Shown here one piece after another: positions 12,088-22,378 of a stretch of DNA of 64,000 bases. The notes beneath the pieces were generated by a model. That model was not told the DNA's origin, did not search any database, and saw nothing but the letters and a program-made list of their open reading frames with translations. Made by a program: the position numbers and the translations under genes. Position 1 is the stretch's first letter. The number at the start of each line of letters is the position of its first letter. The stretch comes from Aristolochia californica (lineage: Eukaryota > Streptophyta > Magnoliopsida > Piperales > Aristolochiaceae). The stretch is from NCBI GenBank assembly GCA_029961685.1, contig JARWKL010000006.1, positions 19,717,276-19,781,275 on the forward strand. Reading direction: 5' to 3'.

Positions 12088-14316
12088 AATTTTATAAGCA
12101 AGGGACTTCTAACTGATCCCAACATGCTTTAAGTGTGGTGGATGTGCATGCCACAAGCATGTTGAGGATGCAAGTGGCCTAATGATCAAAAAATTAGGGG
12201 GACTAGAAAAAATCAAATTCTCAAGTGGTTGGATATTTACCAACCCACTTTTTGCCTATCCTTAAAAATCACTTTTTGCTTTGTGGAATTATCTCTCTCA
12301 GCATTTGTGCATTTCAATTTGGTATGTTCAAATTTTTTTTTTTTGGGTCCAAACTTGTGCTCTCCCATTTTTCCTCGTAAACAAAATAGATATAAGATTG
12401 CCACCAAACGAAAATTTTAGAGTTCATGTGTGCAAAAAAAATTCGAAAACTATAGAGAATTATTTCAGGCACTACAAATGAACCCCAAAATCCATGTTAG
12501 GGAAATTCCACTAGTACAACCCCCTAATAATAGCTTGGTGGAATTTTATAGGAAAGGGACTTCTAACTGATCCCAACATGCTTTAAGTGTGGTGGATGTG
12601 CATGCCACATGCATGTTGAGTTTGCAAGTGGCCTAATGATCCAAAAATTAGGGGGAGTAGAAAAAATCAAATTCTCAAGTGGTTGGATATTTACCAACCC
12701 ACTTTTTGCTTTTTGGAATTATCTCTCTCAGCATTTGTGCTTTTCCATTTGGGATGTTCAAATTTTTTTTTTTTTCGGGTCCAAACTTGTGCTCTCCCAT
12801 TTTTCCTCGTAAACAAAAAAGATATAAGATCGCAACAAAACGAAAATTTTAGAGTTCATGTGTGCAAAAAAAATTCGAAAACTATAGAGAATTATTTCAG
12901 GCACTAAAAATGAGCCCCAAAATCCATGTTTGGGAAATTCCACTAGTACAACCCCCTAATAATAGCTTGGTGGAATTTTATAGGAAAGGGACTTCTAACT
13001 AATCCCAACATGCTTTATGTGTGGTTGATGTGCATGCCACAAGCAAGTTGAGGATGCAAGTGGCCTAATGATCCAAAAATTAGGGGGAGTTGAAAAAGTC
13101 CAATTCTCATGTGGTTGGATATTTACCAACCCACTTTTTGCTTATCCTTAAAAATCACTTTTTGCTTTTTGGAATTATCTCTCTCAGCATTTGTGCATTT
13201 CCATTTGGGATGTTCAAATTTTTTTTTTTTTTCGGGTCCAAAGTTGTGCTCTCCCATTTTTCCTCGTAAACAAAAAAGATATAAGATCGCAACAAAACGA
13301 AAATTTTAGAGTTCATGTGTGCAAAAAAGTTTCGATAACCATAGATAATTATTTCAGGCACTAAAAATGAGCCCCAAAATCCATGTTTGGGAAATTCCAC
13401 TAGTACAACCCCCTAATAATAGCTTGGTGGAATTTTATAAGCAAGGGACTTCTAACTGATCCCAACATGCTTTAAGTGTGGTGGATGTGCATGCCACAAG
13501 CATGTTGAGGATGCAAGTGGCCTAATGATCAAAAAATTAGGGGGACTAGAAAAAATCAAATTCTCAAGTGGTTGGATATTTACCAACCCACTTTTTGCCT
13601 ATCCTTAAAAATCACTTTTTGCTTTGTGGAATTATCTCTCTCAGCATTTGTGCATTTCAATTTGGTATGTTCAAATTTTTTTTTTTTGGGTCCAAACTTG
13701 TGCTCTCCCATTTTTCCTCGTAAACAAAATAGATATAAGATTGCCACCAAACGAAAATTTTAGAGTTCATGTGTGCAAAAAAAATTCGAAAACTATAGAG
13801 AATTATTTCAGGCACTACAAATGAACCCCAAAATCCATGTTAGGGAAATTCCACTAGTACAACCCCCTAATAATAGCTTGGTGGAATTTTATAGGAAAGG
13901 GACTTCTAACTGATCCCAACATGCTTTAAGTGTGGTGGATGTGCATGCCACATGCATGTTGAGTTTGCAAGTGGCCTAATGATCCAAAAATTAGGGGGAG
14001 TAGAAAAAATCAAATTCTCAAGTGGTTGGATATTTACCAACCCACTTTTTGCTTTTTGGAATTATCTCTCTCAGCATTTGTGCTTTTCCATTTGGGATGT
14101 TCAAATTTTTTTTTTTTTCGGGTCCAAACTTGTGCTCTCCCATTTTTCCTCGTAAACAAAAAAGATATAAGATCGCAACAAAACGAAAATTTTAGAGTTC
14201 ATGTGTGCAAAAAAAATTCGAAAACTATAGAGAATTATTTCAGGCACTAAAAATGAGCCCCAAAATCCATGTTTGGGAAATTCCACTAGTACAACCCCCT
14301 AATAATAGCTTGGTGG

Positions 14317-14773
14317 AATTTTATAGGAAAGGGACTTCTAACTAATCCCAACATGCTTTATGTGTGGTTGATGTGCATGCCACAAGCAAGTTGAGGATGC
14401 AAGTGGCCTAATGATCCAAAAATTAGGGGGAGTTGAAAAAGTCCAATTCTCATGTGGTTGGATATTTACCAACCCACTTTTTGCTTATCCTTAAAAATCA
14501 CTTTTTGCTTTTTGGAATTATCCTTCTCAGCATTTGTGCATTTCCATTTGGGATGTTCAAATTTTTTTTTTTTTTCGGGTCCAAAGTTGTGCTCTCCCAT
14601 TTTTCCTCGTAAACAAAAAAGATATAAGATCGCAACAAAACGAAAATTTTAGAGTTCATGTGTGCAAAAAAGTTTCGATAACCATAGATAATTATTTCAG
14701 GCACTAAAAATGAGCCCCAAAATCCATGTTTGGGAAATTCCACTAGTACAACCCCCTAATAATAGCTTGGTGG
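14317..14773. repeat. Variant C monomer of HOR 11 (same TC to CT change)
   Basis: It carries the double substitution at 14523-14524, exactly two HOR lengths (2686 bp) after the HOR 9 example. It is otherwise a standard type I C monomer. Confidence 0.9.
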
Positions 14774-15659
14774 AATTTTATAAGCAAGGGACTTCTAACT
14801 GATCCCAACATGCTTTAAGTGTGGTGGATGTGCATGCCACAAGCATGTTGAGGATGCAAGTGGCCTAATGATCAAAAAATTAGGGGGACTAGAAAAAATC
14901 AAATTCTCAAGTGGTTGGATATTTACCAACCCACTTTTTGCCTATCCTTAAAAATCACTTTTTGCTTTGTGGAATTATCTCTCTCAGCATTTGTGCATTT
15001 CAATTTGGTATGTTCAAATTTTTTTTTTTTGGGTCCAAACTTGTGCTCTCCCATTTTTCCTCGTAAACAAAATAGATATAAGATTGCCACCAAACGAAAA
15101 TTTTAGAGTTCATGTGTGCAAAAAAAATTCGAAAACTATAGAGAATTATTTCAGGCACTACAAATGAACCCCAAAATCCATGTTAGGGAAATTCCACTAG
15201 TACAACCCCCTAATAATAGCTTGGTGGAATTTTATAGGAAAGGGACTTCTAACTGATCCCAACATGCTTTAAGTGTGGTGGATGTGCATGCCACATGCAT
15301 GTTGAGTTTGCAAGTGGCCTAATGATCCAAAAATTAGGGGGAGTAGAAAAAATCAAATTCTCAAGTGGTTGGATATTTACCAACCCACTTTTTGCTTTTT
15401 GGAATTATCTCTCTCAGCATTTGTGCTTTTCCATTTGGGATGTTCAAATTTTTTTTTTTTTCGGGTCCAAACTTGTGCTCTCCCATTTTTCCTCGTAAAC
15501 AAAAAAGATATAAGATCGCAACAAAACGAAAATTTTAGAGTTCATGTGTGCAAAAAAAATTCGAAAACTATAGAGAATTATTTCAGGCACTAAAAATGAG
15601 CCCCAAAATCCATGTTTGGGAAATTCCACTAGTACAACCCCCTAATAATAGCTTGGTGG

Positions 15660-16116
15660 AATTTTATAGGAAAGGGACTTCTAACTAATCCCAACATGCT
15701 TTATGTGTGGTTGATGTGCATGCCACAAGCAAGTTGAGGATGCAAGTGGCCTAATGATCCAAAAATTAGGGGGAGTTGAAAAAGTCCAATTCTCATGTGG
15801 TTGGATATTTACCAACCCACTTTTTGCTTATCCTTAAAAATCACTTTTTGCTTTTTGGAATTATCCTTCTCAGCATTTGTGCATTTCCATTTGGGATGTT
15901 CAAATTTTTTTTTTTTTTCGGGTCCAAAGTTGTGCTCTCCCATTTTTCCTCGTAAACAAAAAAGATATAAGATCGCAACAAAACGAAAATTTTAGAGTTC
16001 ATGTGTGCAAAAAAGTTTCGATAACCATAGATAATTATTTCAGGCACTAAAAATGAGCCCCAAAATCCATGTTTGGGAAATTCCACTAGTACAACCCCCT
16101 AATAATAGCTTGGTGG
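15660..16116. repeat. Variant C monomer of HOR 12 (same TC to CT change)
   Basis: It carries the double substitution at 15866-15867, one HOR length after the HOR 11 example. HOR 13 returns to the standard C sequence. Confidence 0.9.
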
Positions 16117-18345
16117 AATTTTATAAGCAAGGGACTTCTAACTGATCCCAACATGCTTTAAGTGTGGTGGATGTGCATGCCACAAGCATGTTGAGGATGC
16201 AAGTGGCCTAATGATCAAAAAATTAGGGGGACTAGAAAAAATCAAATTCTCAAGTGGTTGGATATTTACCAACCCACTTTTTGCCTATCCTTAAAAATCA
16301 CTTTTTGCTTTGTGGAATTATCTCTCTCAGCATTTGTGCATTTCAATTTGGTATGTTCAAATTTTTTTTTTTTGGGTCCAAACTTGTGCTCTCCCATTTT
16401 TCCTCGTAAACAAAATAGATATAAGATTGCCACCAAACGAAAATTTTAGAGTTCATGTGTGCAAAAAAAATTCGAAAACTATAGAGAATTATTTCAGGCA
16501 CTACAAATGAACCCCAAAATCCATGTTAGGGAAATTCCACTAGTACAACCCCCTAATAATAGCTTGGTGGAATTTTATAGGAAAGGGACTTCTAACTGAT
16601 CCCAACATGCTTTAAGTGTGGTGGATGTGCATGCCACATGCATGTTGAGTTTGCAAGTGGCCTAATGATCCAAAAATTAGGGGGAGTAGAAAAAATCAAA
16701 TTCTCAAGTGGTTGGATATTTACCAACCCACTTTTTGCTTTTTGGAATTATCTCTCTCAGCATTTGTGCTTTTCCATTTGGGATGTTCAAATTTTTTTTT
16801 TTTTCGGGTCCAAACTTGTGCTCTCCCATTTTTCCTCGTAAACAAAAAAGATATAAGATCGCAACAAAACGAAAATTTTAGAGTTCATGTGTGCAAAAAA
16901 AATTCGAAAACTATAGAGAATTATTTCAGGCACTAAAAATGAGCCCCAAAATCCATGTTTGGGAAATTCCACTAGTACAACCCCCTAATAATAGCTTGGT
17001 GGAATTTTATAGGAAAGGGACTTCTAACTAATCCCAACATGCTTTATGTGTGGTTGATGTGCATGCCACAAGCAAGTTGAGGATGCAAGTGGCCTAATGA
17101 TCCAAAAATTAGGGGGAGTTGAAAAAGTCCAATTCTCATGTGGTTGGATATTTACCAACCCACTTTTTGCTTATCCTTAAAAATCACTTTTTGCTTTTTG
17201 GAATTATCTCTCTCAGCATTTGTGCATTTCCATTTGGGATGTTCAAATTTTTTTTTTTTTTCGGGTCCAAAGTTGTGCTCTCCCATTTTTCCTCGTAAAC
17301 AAAAAAGATATAAGATCGCAACAAAACGAAAATTTTAGAGTTCATGTGTGCAAAAAAGTTTCGATAACCATAGATAATTATTTCAGGCACTAAAAATGAG
17401 CCCCAAAATCCATGTTTGGGAAATTCCACTAGTACAACCCCCTAATAATAGCTTGGTGGAATTTTATAAGCAAGGGACTTCTAACTGATCCCAACATGCT
17501 TTAAGTGTGGTGGATGTGCATGCCACAAGCATGTTGAGGATGCAAGTGGCCTAATGATCAAAAAATTAGGGGGACTAGAAAAAATCAAATTCTCAAGTGG
17601 TTGGATATTTACCAACCCACTTTTTGCCTATCCTTAAAAATCACTTTTTGCTTTGTGGAATTATCTCTCTCAGCATTTGTGCATTTCAATTTGGTATGTT
17701 CAAATTTTTTTTTTTTGGGTCCAAACTTGTGCTCTCCCATTTTTCCTCGTAAACAAAATAGATATAAGATTGCCACCAAACGAAAATTTTAGAGTTCATG
17801 TGTGCAAAAAAAATTCGAAAACTATAGAGAATTATTTCAGGCACTACAAATGAACCCCAAAATCCATGTTAGGGAAATTCCACTAGTACAACCCCCTAAT
17901 AATAGCTTGGTGGAATTTTATAGGAAAGGGACTTCTAACTGATCCCAACATGCTTTAAGTGTGGTGGATGTGCATGCCACATGCATGTTGAGTTTGCAAG
18001 TGGCCTAATGATCCAAAAATTAGGGGGAGTAGAAAAAATCAAATTCTCAAGTGGTTGGATATTTACCAACCCACTTTTTGCTTTTTGGAATTATCTCTCT
18101 CAGCATTTGTGCTTTTCCATTTGGGATGTTCAAATTTTTTTTTTTTTCGGGTCCAAACTTGTGCTCTCCCATTTTTCCTCGTAAACAAAAAAGATATAAG
18201 ATCGCAACAAAACGAAAATTTTAGAGTTCATGTGTGCAAAAAAAATTCGAAAACTATAGAGAATTATTTCAGGCACTAAAAATGAGCCCCAAAATCCATG
18301 TTTGGGAAATTCCACTAGTACAACCCCCTAATAATAGCTTGGTGG

Positions 18346-18802
18346 AATTTTATAGGAAAGGGACTTCTAACTAATCCCAACATGCTTTATGTGTGGTTGA
18401 TGTGCATGCCACAAGCAAGTTGAGGATGCAAGTGGCCTAATGATCCAAAAATTAGGGGGAGTTGAAAAAGTCCAATTCTCATGTGGTTGGATATTTACCA
18501 ACCCACTTTTTGCTTATCCTTAAAAATCACTTTTTGCTTTTTGGAATTATCTCTCTCAGCATTTGTGCATTTCCATTTGGGATGTTCAAATTTTTTTTTT
18601 TTTTCGGGTCCAAAGTTGTGCTCTCCCATTTTTCCTCGTAAACAAAAAAGATATAAGATCGCAACAAAACGAAAATTTTAGAGTTCATGTGTGCAAAAAA
18701 AATTCGAAAACTATAGAGAATTATTTCAGGCACTAAAAATGAGCCCCAAAATCCATGTTTGGGAAATTCCACTAGTACAACCCCCTAATAATAGCTTGGT
18801 GG
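18346..18802. repeat. Chimeric C/B monomer at the type I to type II junction
   Basis: The 5' part is type I C: GCTTTATGTGTGGTTG, the 24-bp segment, 14 T and CCAAAGTTG up to about 18615. From 18701 it switches to the B version (ATTCGAAAACTATAGAG) and ends like B (CCTAATAATAGC). The exchange therefore lies between about 18615 and 18701, where C and B are identical. It is followed by another C monomer, as expected when a B 3' end is followed by C. This is the signature of out-of-register crossover between C and B. Confidence 0.9.
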
Positions 18803-19259
18803 AATTTTATAGGAAAGGGACTTCTAACTAATCCCAACATGCTTTATGTGTGGTGGATGTGCATGCCACAAGCAAGTTGAGGATGCAAGTGGCCTAATGA
18901 TCCAAAAATTAGGGGGAGTTGAAAAAGTCCAATTCTCATGTGGTTGGATATTTACCAACCCACTTTTTGCTTATCCTTAAAAATCACTTTTTGCTTTTTG
19001 GAATTATCTCTCTCAGCATTTGTGCATTTCCATTTGGGATGTTCAAATTTTTTTTTTTTTTCGGGTCCAAAGTTGTGCTCTCCCATTTTTCCTCGTAAAC
19101 AAAATAGATATAAGATCGCAACAAAACGAAAATTTTAGAGTTCATGTGTGCAAAAAAGTTTCGATAACCATAGATAATTATTTCAGGCACTAAAAATGAG
19201 CCCCAAAATCCATGTTTGGGAAATTCCACTAGTACAACCCCCTAAAAATAGCTTGGTGG
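18803..19259. repeat. Extra C monomer, first with type II markers
   Basis: A complete 457-bp C monomer directly follows the C/B chimera, breaking the A-B-C order. It carries all three type II C markers: TGTGGTGGATG, AAAATAGATAT and CCTAAAAATAGC. It is the first type II monomer in the window. Confidence 0.92.
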
Positions 19260-19715
19260 AATTTTATAAGAAAGGGACTTCTAACTGATCCCAACATGCT
19301 TTAAGTGTGGTGGATGTGCATGCCACAAGCATGTTGAGGATGCAAGTGGCCTAATGATCAAAAAATTAGGGGGACTAGAAAAAATCAAATTCTCAAGTGG
19401 TTGGATATTTACCAACCCACTTTTTGCCTATCCTTAAAAATCACTTTTTGCTTTGTGGAATTATCTCTCTCAGCATTTGTGCATTTCAATTTGGGATGTT
19501 CAAATTTTTTTTTTTTTCGGGTCCAAACTTGTGCTCTCCCATTTTTCCTCGTAAACAAAAAAGATATAAGATCGCAACAAAACGAAAATTTTAGAGTTCA
19601 TGTGTGCTAAAAAAATTCGAAAACTATAGAGAATTATTTCAGGCACTACAAATGAACCCCAAAATCCATGTTAGGGAAATTCCACTAGTACAACCCCCTA
19701 ATAATAGCTTGGTGG
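19260..19715. repeat. A monomer with B-like central tract (456 bp)
   Basis: The start is A type (ATAAGAAAGG, GATCAAAAAATT, 24-bp segment present) and the end is A type (CTACAAATGAACC, GTTAGGGAA). The middle, from the T tract (13 T plus CGGG) through AAAAAAGATATAAGATCGCAA (about 19504-19580), is B type, giving 456 bp instead of 454. A private A-to-T change at 19608 interrupts the following A run. Offset 236 is type II but offset 380 is type I, so the copy is mosaic. A conversion tract from B into A is the simplest reading. Confidence 0.87.
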
Positions 19716-20147
19716 AATTTTATAGGAAAGGGACTTCTAACTGATCCCAACATGCTTTAAGTGTGGTGGATGTGCATGCCACATGCATGTTGAGTTTGCA
19801 AGTGGCCTAATGATCCAAAAATTAGGGGGAGTAGAAAAAATCAAATTCTCAAGTGGTTGGATATTTACCAACCCACTTTTTGCTTTTTGGAATTATCTCT
19901 CTCAGCATTTGTGCTTTTCCATTCGGGATGTTCAAATTTTTTTTTTTTTCGGGTCCAAACTTGTGCTCTCCCATTTTTCCTCGTAAACAAAAAAGATATA
20001 AGATCGCAACAAAACGAAAATTTTAGAGTTCATGTGTGCAAAAAAAATTCGAAAACTATAGAGAATTATTTCAGGCACTACAAATGAACCCCAAAATCCA
20101 TGTTAGGGAAATTCCACTAGTACAACCCCCTAATAATAGCTTGGTGG
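19716..20147. repeat. Chimeric B/A monomer (B body, A-like 3' end)
   Basis: The 432-bp body is B (24-bp deletion, ATGCATGTTGAGTTT, 13 T). The 3' end carries the A markers CTACAAATGAACC and GTTAGGGAA, and the next monomer is again B. This is what out-of-register exchange between A and B would produce. It has a private T-to-C at 19924 (CATTCGGGATG) and keeps the type I base at the B diagnostic site. Confidence 0.88.
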
Positions 20148-20579
20148 AATTTTATAGGAAAGGGACTTCTAACTAATCCCAACATGCTTTAAGTGTGGTG
20201 GATGTGCATGCCACATGCATGTTGAGTTTGCAAGTGGCCTAATGATCCAAAAATTAGGGGGAGTAGAAAAAATCAAATTCTCAAGTGGTTGGATATTTAC
20301 CAACCCACTTTTTGCTTTTTGGAATTATCTCTCTCAGCATTTGTGCTTTTCCATTTGGGATGTTCAAATTTTTTTTTTTTTCGGGTCCAAACTTGTGCTC
20401 TCCCATTTTTCCTCGTAAACAAAAAAGATATAAGATCGCAACAAAACGAAAATTTTAGAGTTCATGTGTGCAAAAAAAATTCGAAAACTATAGAGAATTA
20501 TTTCAGGCACTAAAAATGAGCCCCAAAATCCATGTTTGGGAAATTCCACTAGTACAAACCCCTAATAATAGCTTGGTGG
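20148..20579. repeat. Second consecutive B monomer with a C-like start
   Basis: A complete 432-bp B monomer follows the B/A chimera, making a local A-B-B-C tetramer of 1777 bp. Its first 40 bases contain AACTAATCCC, the C form, before it becomes B (GCCACATGCATG). It has C-to-A at 20558 (TACAAACCCC), shared with the B monomer ending at 23264. The B diagnostic site is still type I. Confidence 0.88.
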
Positions 20580-21036
20580 AATTTTATAGGAAAGGGACTT
20601 CTAACTAATCCCAACATGCTTTATGTGTGGTGGATGTGCATGCCACAAGCAAGTTGAGGATGCAAGTGGCCTAATGATCCAAAAATTAGGGGGAGTTGAA
20701 AAAGTCCAATTCTCATGTGGTTGGATATTTACCAACCCACTTTTTGCTTATCCTTAAAAATCACTTTTTGCTTTTTGGAATTATCTCTCTCAGCATTTGT
20801 GCATTTCCATTTGGGATGTTCAAATTTTTTTTTTTTTTCGGGTCCAAAGTTGTGCTCTCCCATTTTTCCTCGTAAACAAAATAGATATAAGATCGCAACA
20901 AAACGAAAATTTTAGAGTTCATGTGTGCAAAAAAGTTTCGATAACCATAGATAATTATTTCAGGCACTAAAAATGAGCCCCAAAATCCATGTTTGGGAAA
21001 TTCCACTAGTACAACCCCCTAAAAATAGCTTGGTGG
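20580..21036. repeat. C monomer closing the A-B-B-C tetramer (type II)
   Basis: This is a standard 457-bp C monomer with all three type II C markers (TGTGGTGGATG, AAAATAGATAT, CCTAAAAATAGC). Regular A-B-C order resumes after it. Confidence 0.92.
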
Positions 21037-21490
21037 AATTTTATAAGAAAGGGACTTCTAACTGATCCCAACATGCTTTAAGTGTGGTGGATGTGCATGC
21101 CACAAGCATGTTGAGGATGCAAGTGGCCTAATGATCAAAAAATTAGGGGGACTAGAAAAAATCAAATTCTCAAGTGGTTGGATATTTACCAACCCACTTT
21201 TTGCCTATCCTTAAAAATCACTTTTTGCTTTGTGGAATTATCTCTCTCAGCATTTGTGCATTTCAATTCGGGATGTTCAAATTTTTTTTTTTTGGGTCCA
21301 AACTTGTGCTCTCCCATTTTTCCTCGTAAACAAAAAAGATATAAGATCGCAACAAAACGAAAATTTTAGAGTTCATGTGTGCAAAAAAAATTCGAAAACT
21401 ATAGAGAATTATTTCGGGCACTACAAATGAACCCCAAAATCCATGTTAGGGAAATTCCACTAGTACAACCCCCTAATAATAGCTTGGTGG
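21037..21490. repeat. Type II A monomer with a short B-like patch
   Basis: It is 454 bp with an A-type T tract (12 T then GGG), but the patch at about 21331-21358 is B type (AAAAAAGATATAAGATCGCAA). This tract is shorter than, and nested in, that of the A monomer at 19260. It carries T-to-C at 21269 (AATTCGGGATG), shared with the A monomer two HORs downstream at 23954. Offset 380 is now type II (TTTCGGGCAC). Confidence 0.87.
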
Positions 21491-21921
21491 AATTTTATAG
21501 GAAAGGGACTTCTAACTGATCCCAACATGCTTTAAGTGTGGTGGATGTGCATGCCACATGCATGTTGAGTTTGCAAGTGGCCTAATGATCCAAAAATTAG
21601 GGGGAGTAGAAAAAATCAAATTCTCAAGTGGTTGGATATTTACCAACCCACTTTTTGCTTTTTGGAATTATCTCTCTCAGCATTTGTGCCTTTCCATTTG
21701 GGATGTTCAAATTTTTTTTTTTTCGGGTCCAAACTTGTGCTCTCCCATTTTTCCTCGTAAACAAAAAAGATATAAGATCGCAACAAAACGAAAATTTTAG
21801 AGTTCATGTGTGCAAAAAAAATTCGAAAACTATAGAGAATTATTTCAGGCACTAAAAATGAGCCCCAAAATCCATGTTTGGGAAATTCCACTAGTACAAC
21901 CCCCTAATAATAGCTTGGTGG
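21491..21921. repeat. Type II B monomer with a 12-T tract (431 bp)
   Basis: This is the first B monomer with the type II marker GTGCCTTTCC. Its T tract is 12 instead of 13, which shortens the unit by one base. Confidence 0.9.
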
Positions 21922-22378
21922 AATTTTATAGGAAAGGGACTTCTAACTAATCCCAACATGCTTTATGTGTGGTGGATGTGCATGCCACAAGCAAGTTGAG
22001 GATGCAAGTGGCCTAATGATCCAAAAATTAGGGGGAGTTGAAAAAATCCAATTCTCATGTGGTTGGATATTTACCAACCCACTTTTTGCTTATCCTTAAA
22101 AATCACTTTTTGCTTTTTGGAATTATCTCTCTCAGCATTTGTGCATTTCCATTTGGGATGTTCAAAATTTTTTTTTTTTTCGGGTCCAAAGTTGTGCTCT
22201 CCCATTTTTCCTCGTAAACAAAATAGATATAAGATCGCAACAAAACGAAAATTTTAGAGTTCATGTGTTCAAAAAAGTTTCGATAACCATAGATAATTAT
22301 ATCAGGCACTAAAAATGAGCCCCAAAATCCATGTTTGGGAAATTCCACTAGTACAACCCCCTAAAAATAGCTTGGTGG
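21922..22378. repeat. Divergent type II C monomer
   Basis: This is the most altered full-length C copy in the window. It has G-to-A at 22046 (GAAAAAATCC), an A in place of a T at the start of the T tract (CAAAA then 13 T), G-to-T at 22269 (GTGTTCAAAA) and T-to-A at 22301 (ATTATATCAGG). The last is shared with the C monomer two HORs later (24987). It closes a 1342-bp A-B-C unit. Confidence 0.9.

Larger units (their letters stand above)
1..18345. repeat. Type I HOR block (13 full A-B-C units plus A and B of unit 14)
   Basis: Unit n starts at 1 + 1343(n-1). Units 1-13 are complete (1-17459), and the 14th contributes A (17460-17913) and B (17914-18345) before the rearranged junction. Diagnostic bases relative to the later type II block, by offset in the unit, are C12, T236 and A380 in monomer A; T654 in B; and T939, A1189 and T1330 in C. 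By eye the units are identical except for a TC-to-CT change in the C monomers of units 9, 11 and 12. No unit length varies, even in the 12-14 nt T tracts. Confidence 0.95.
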
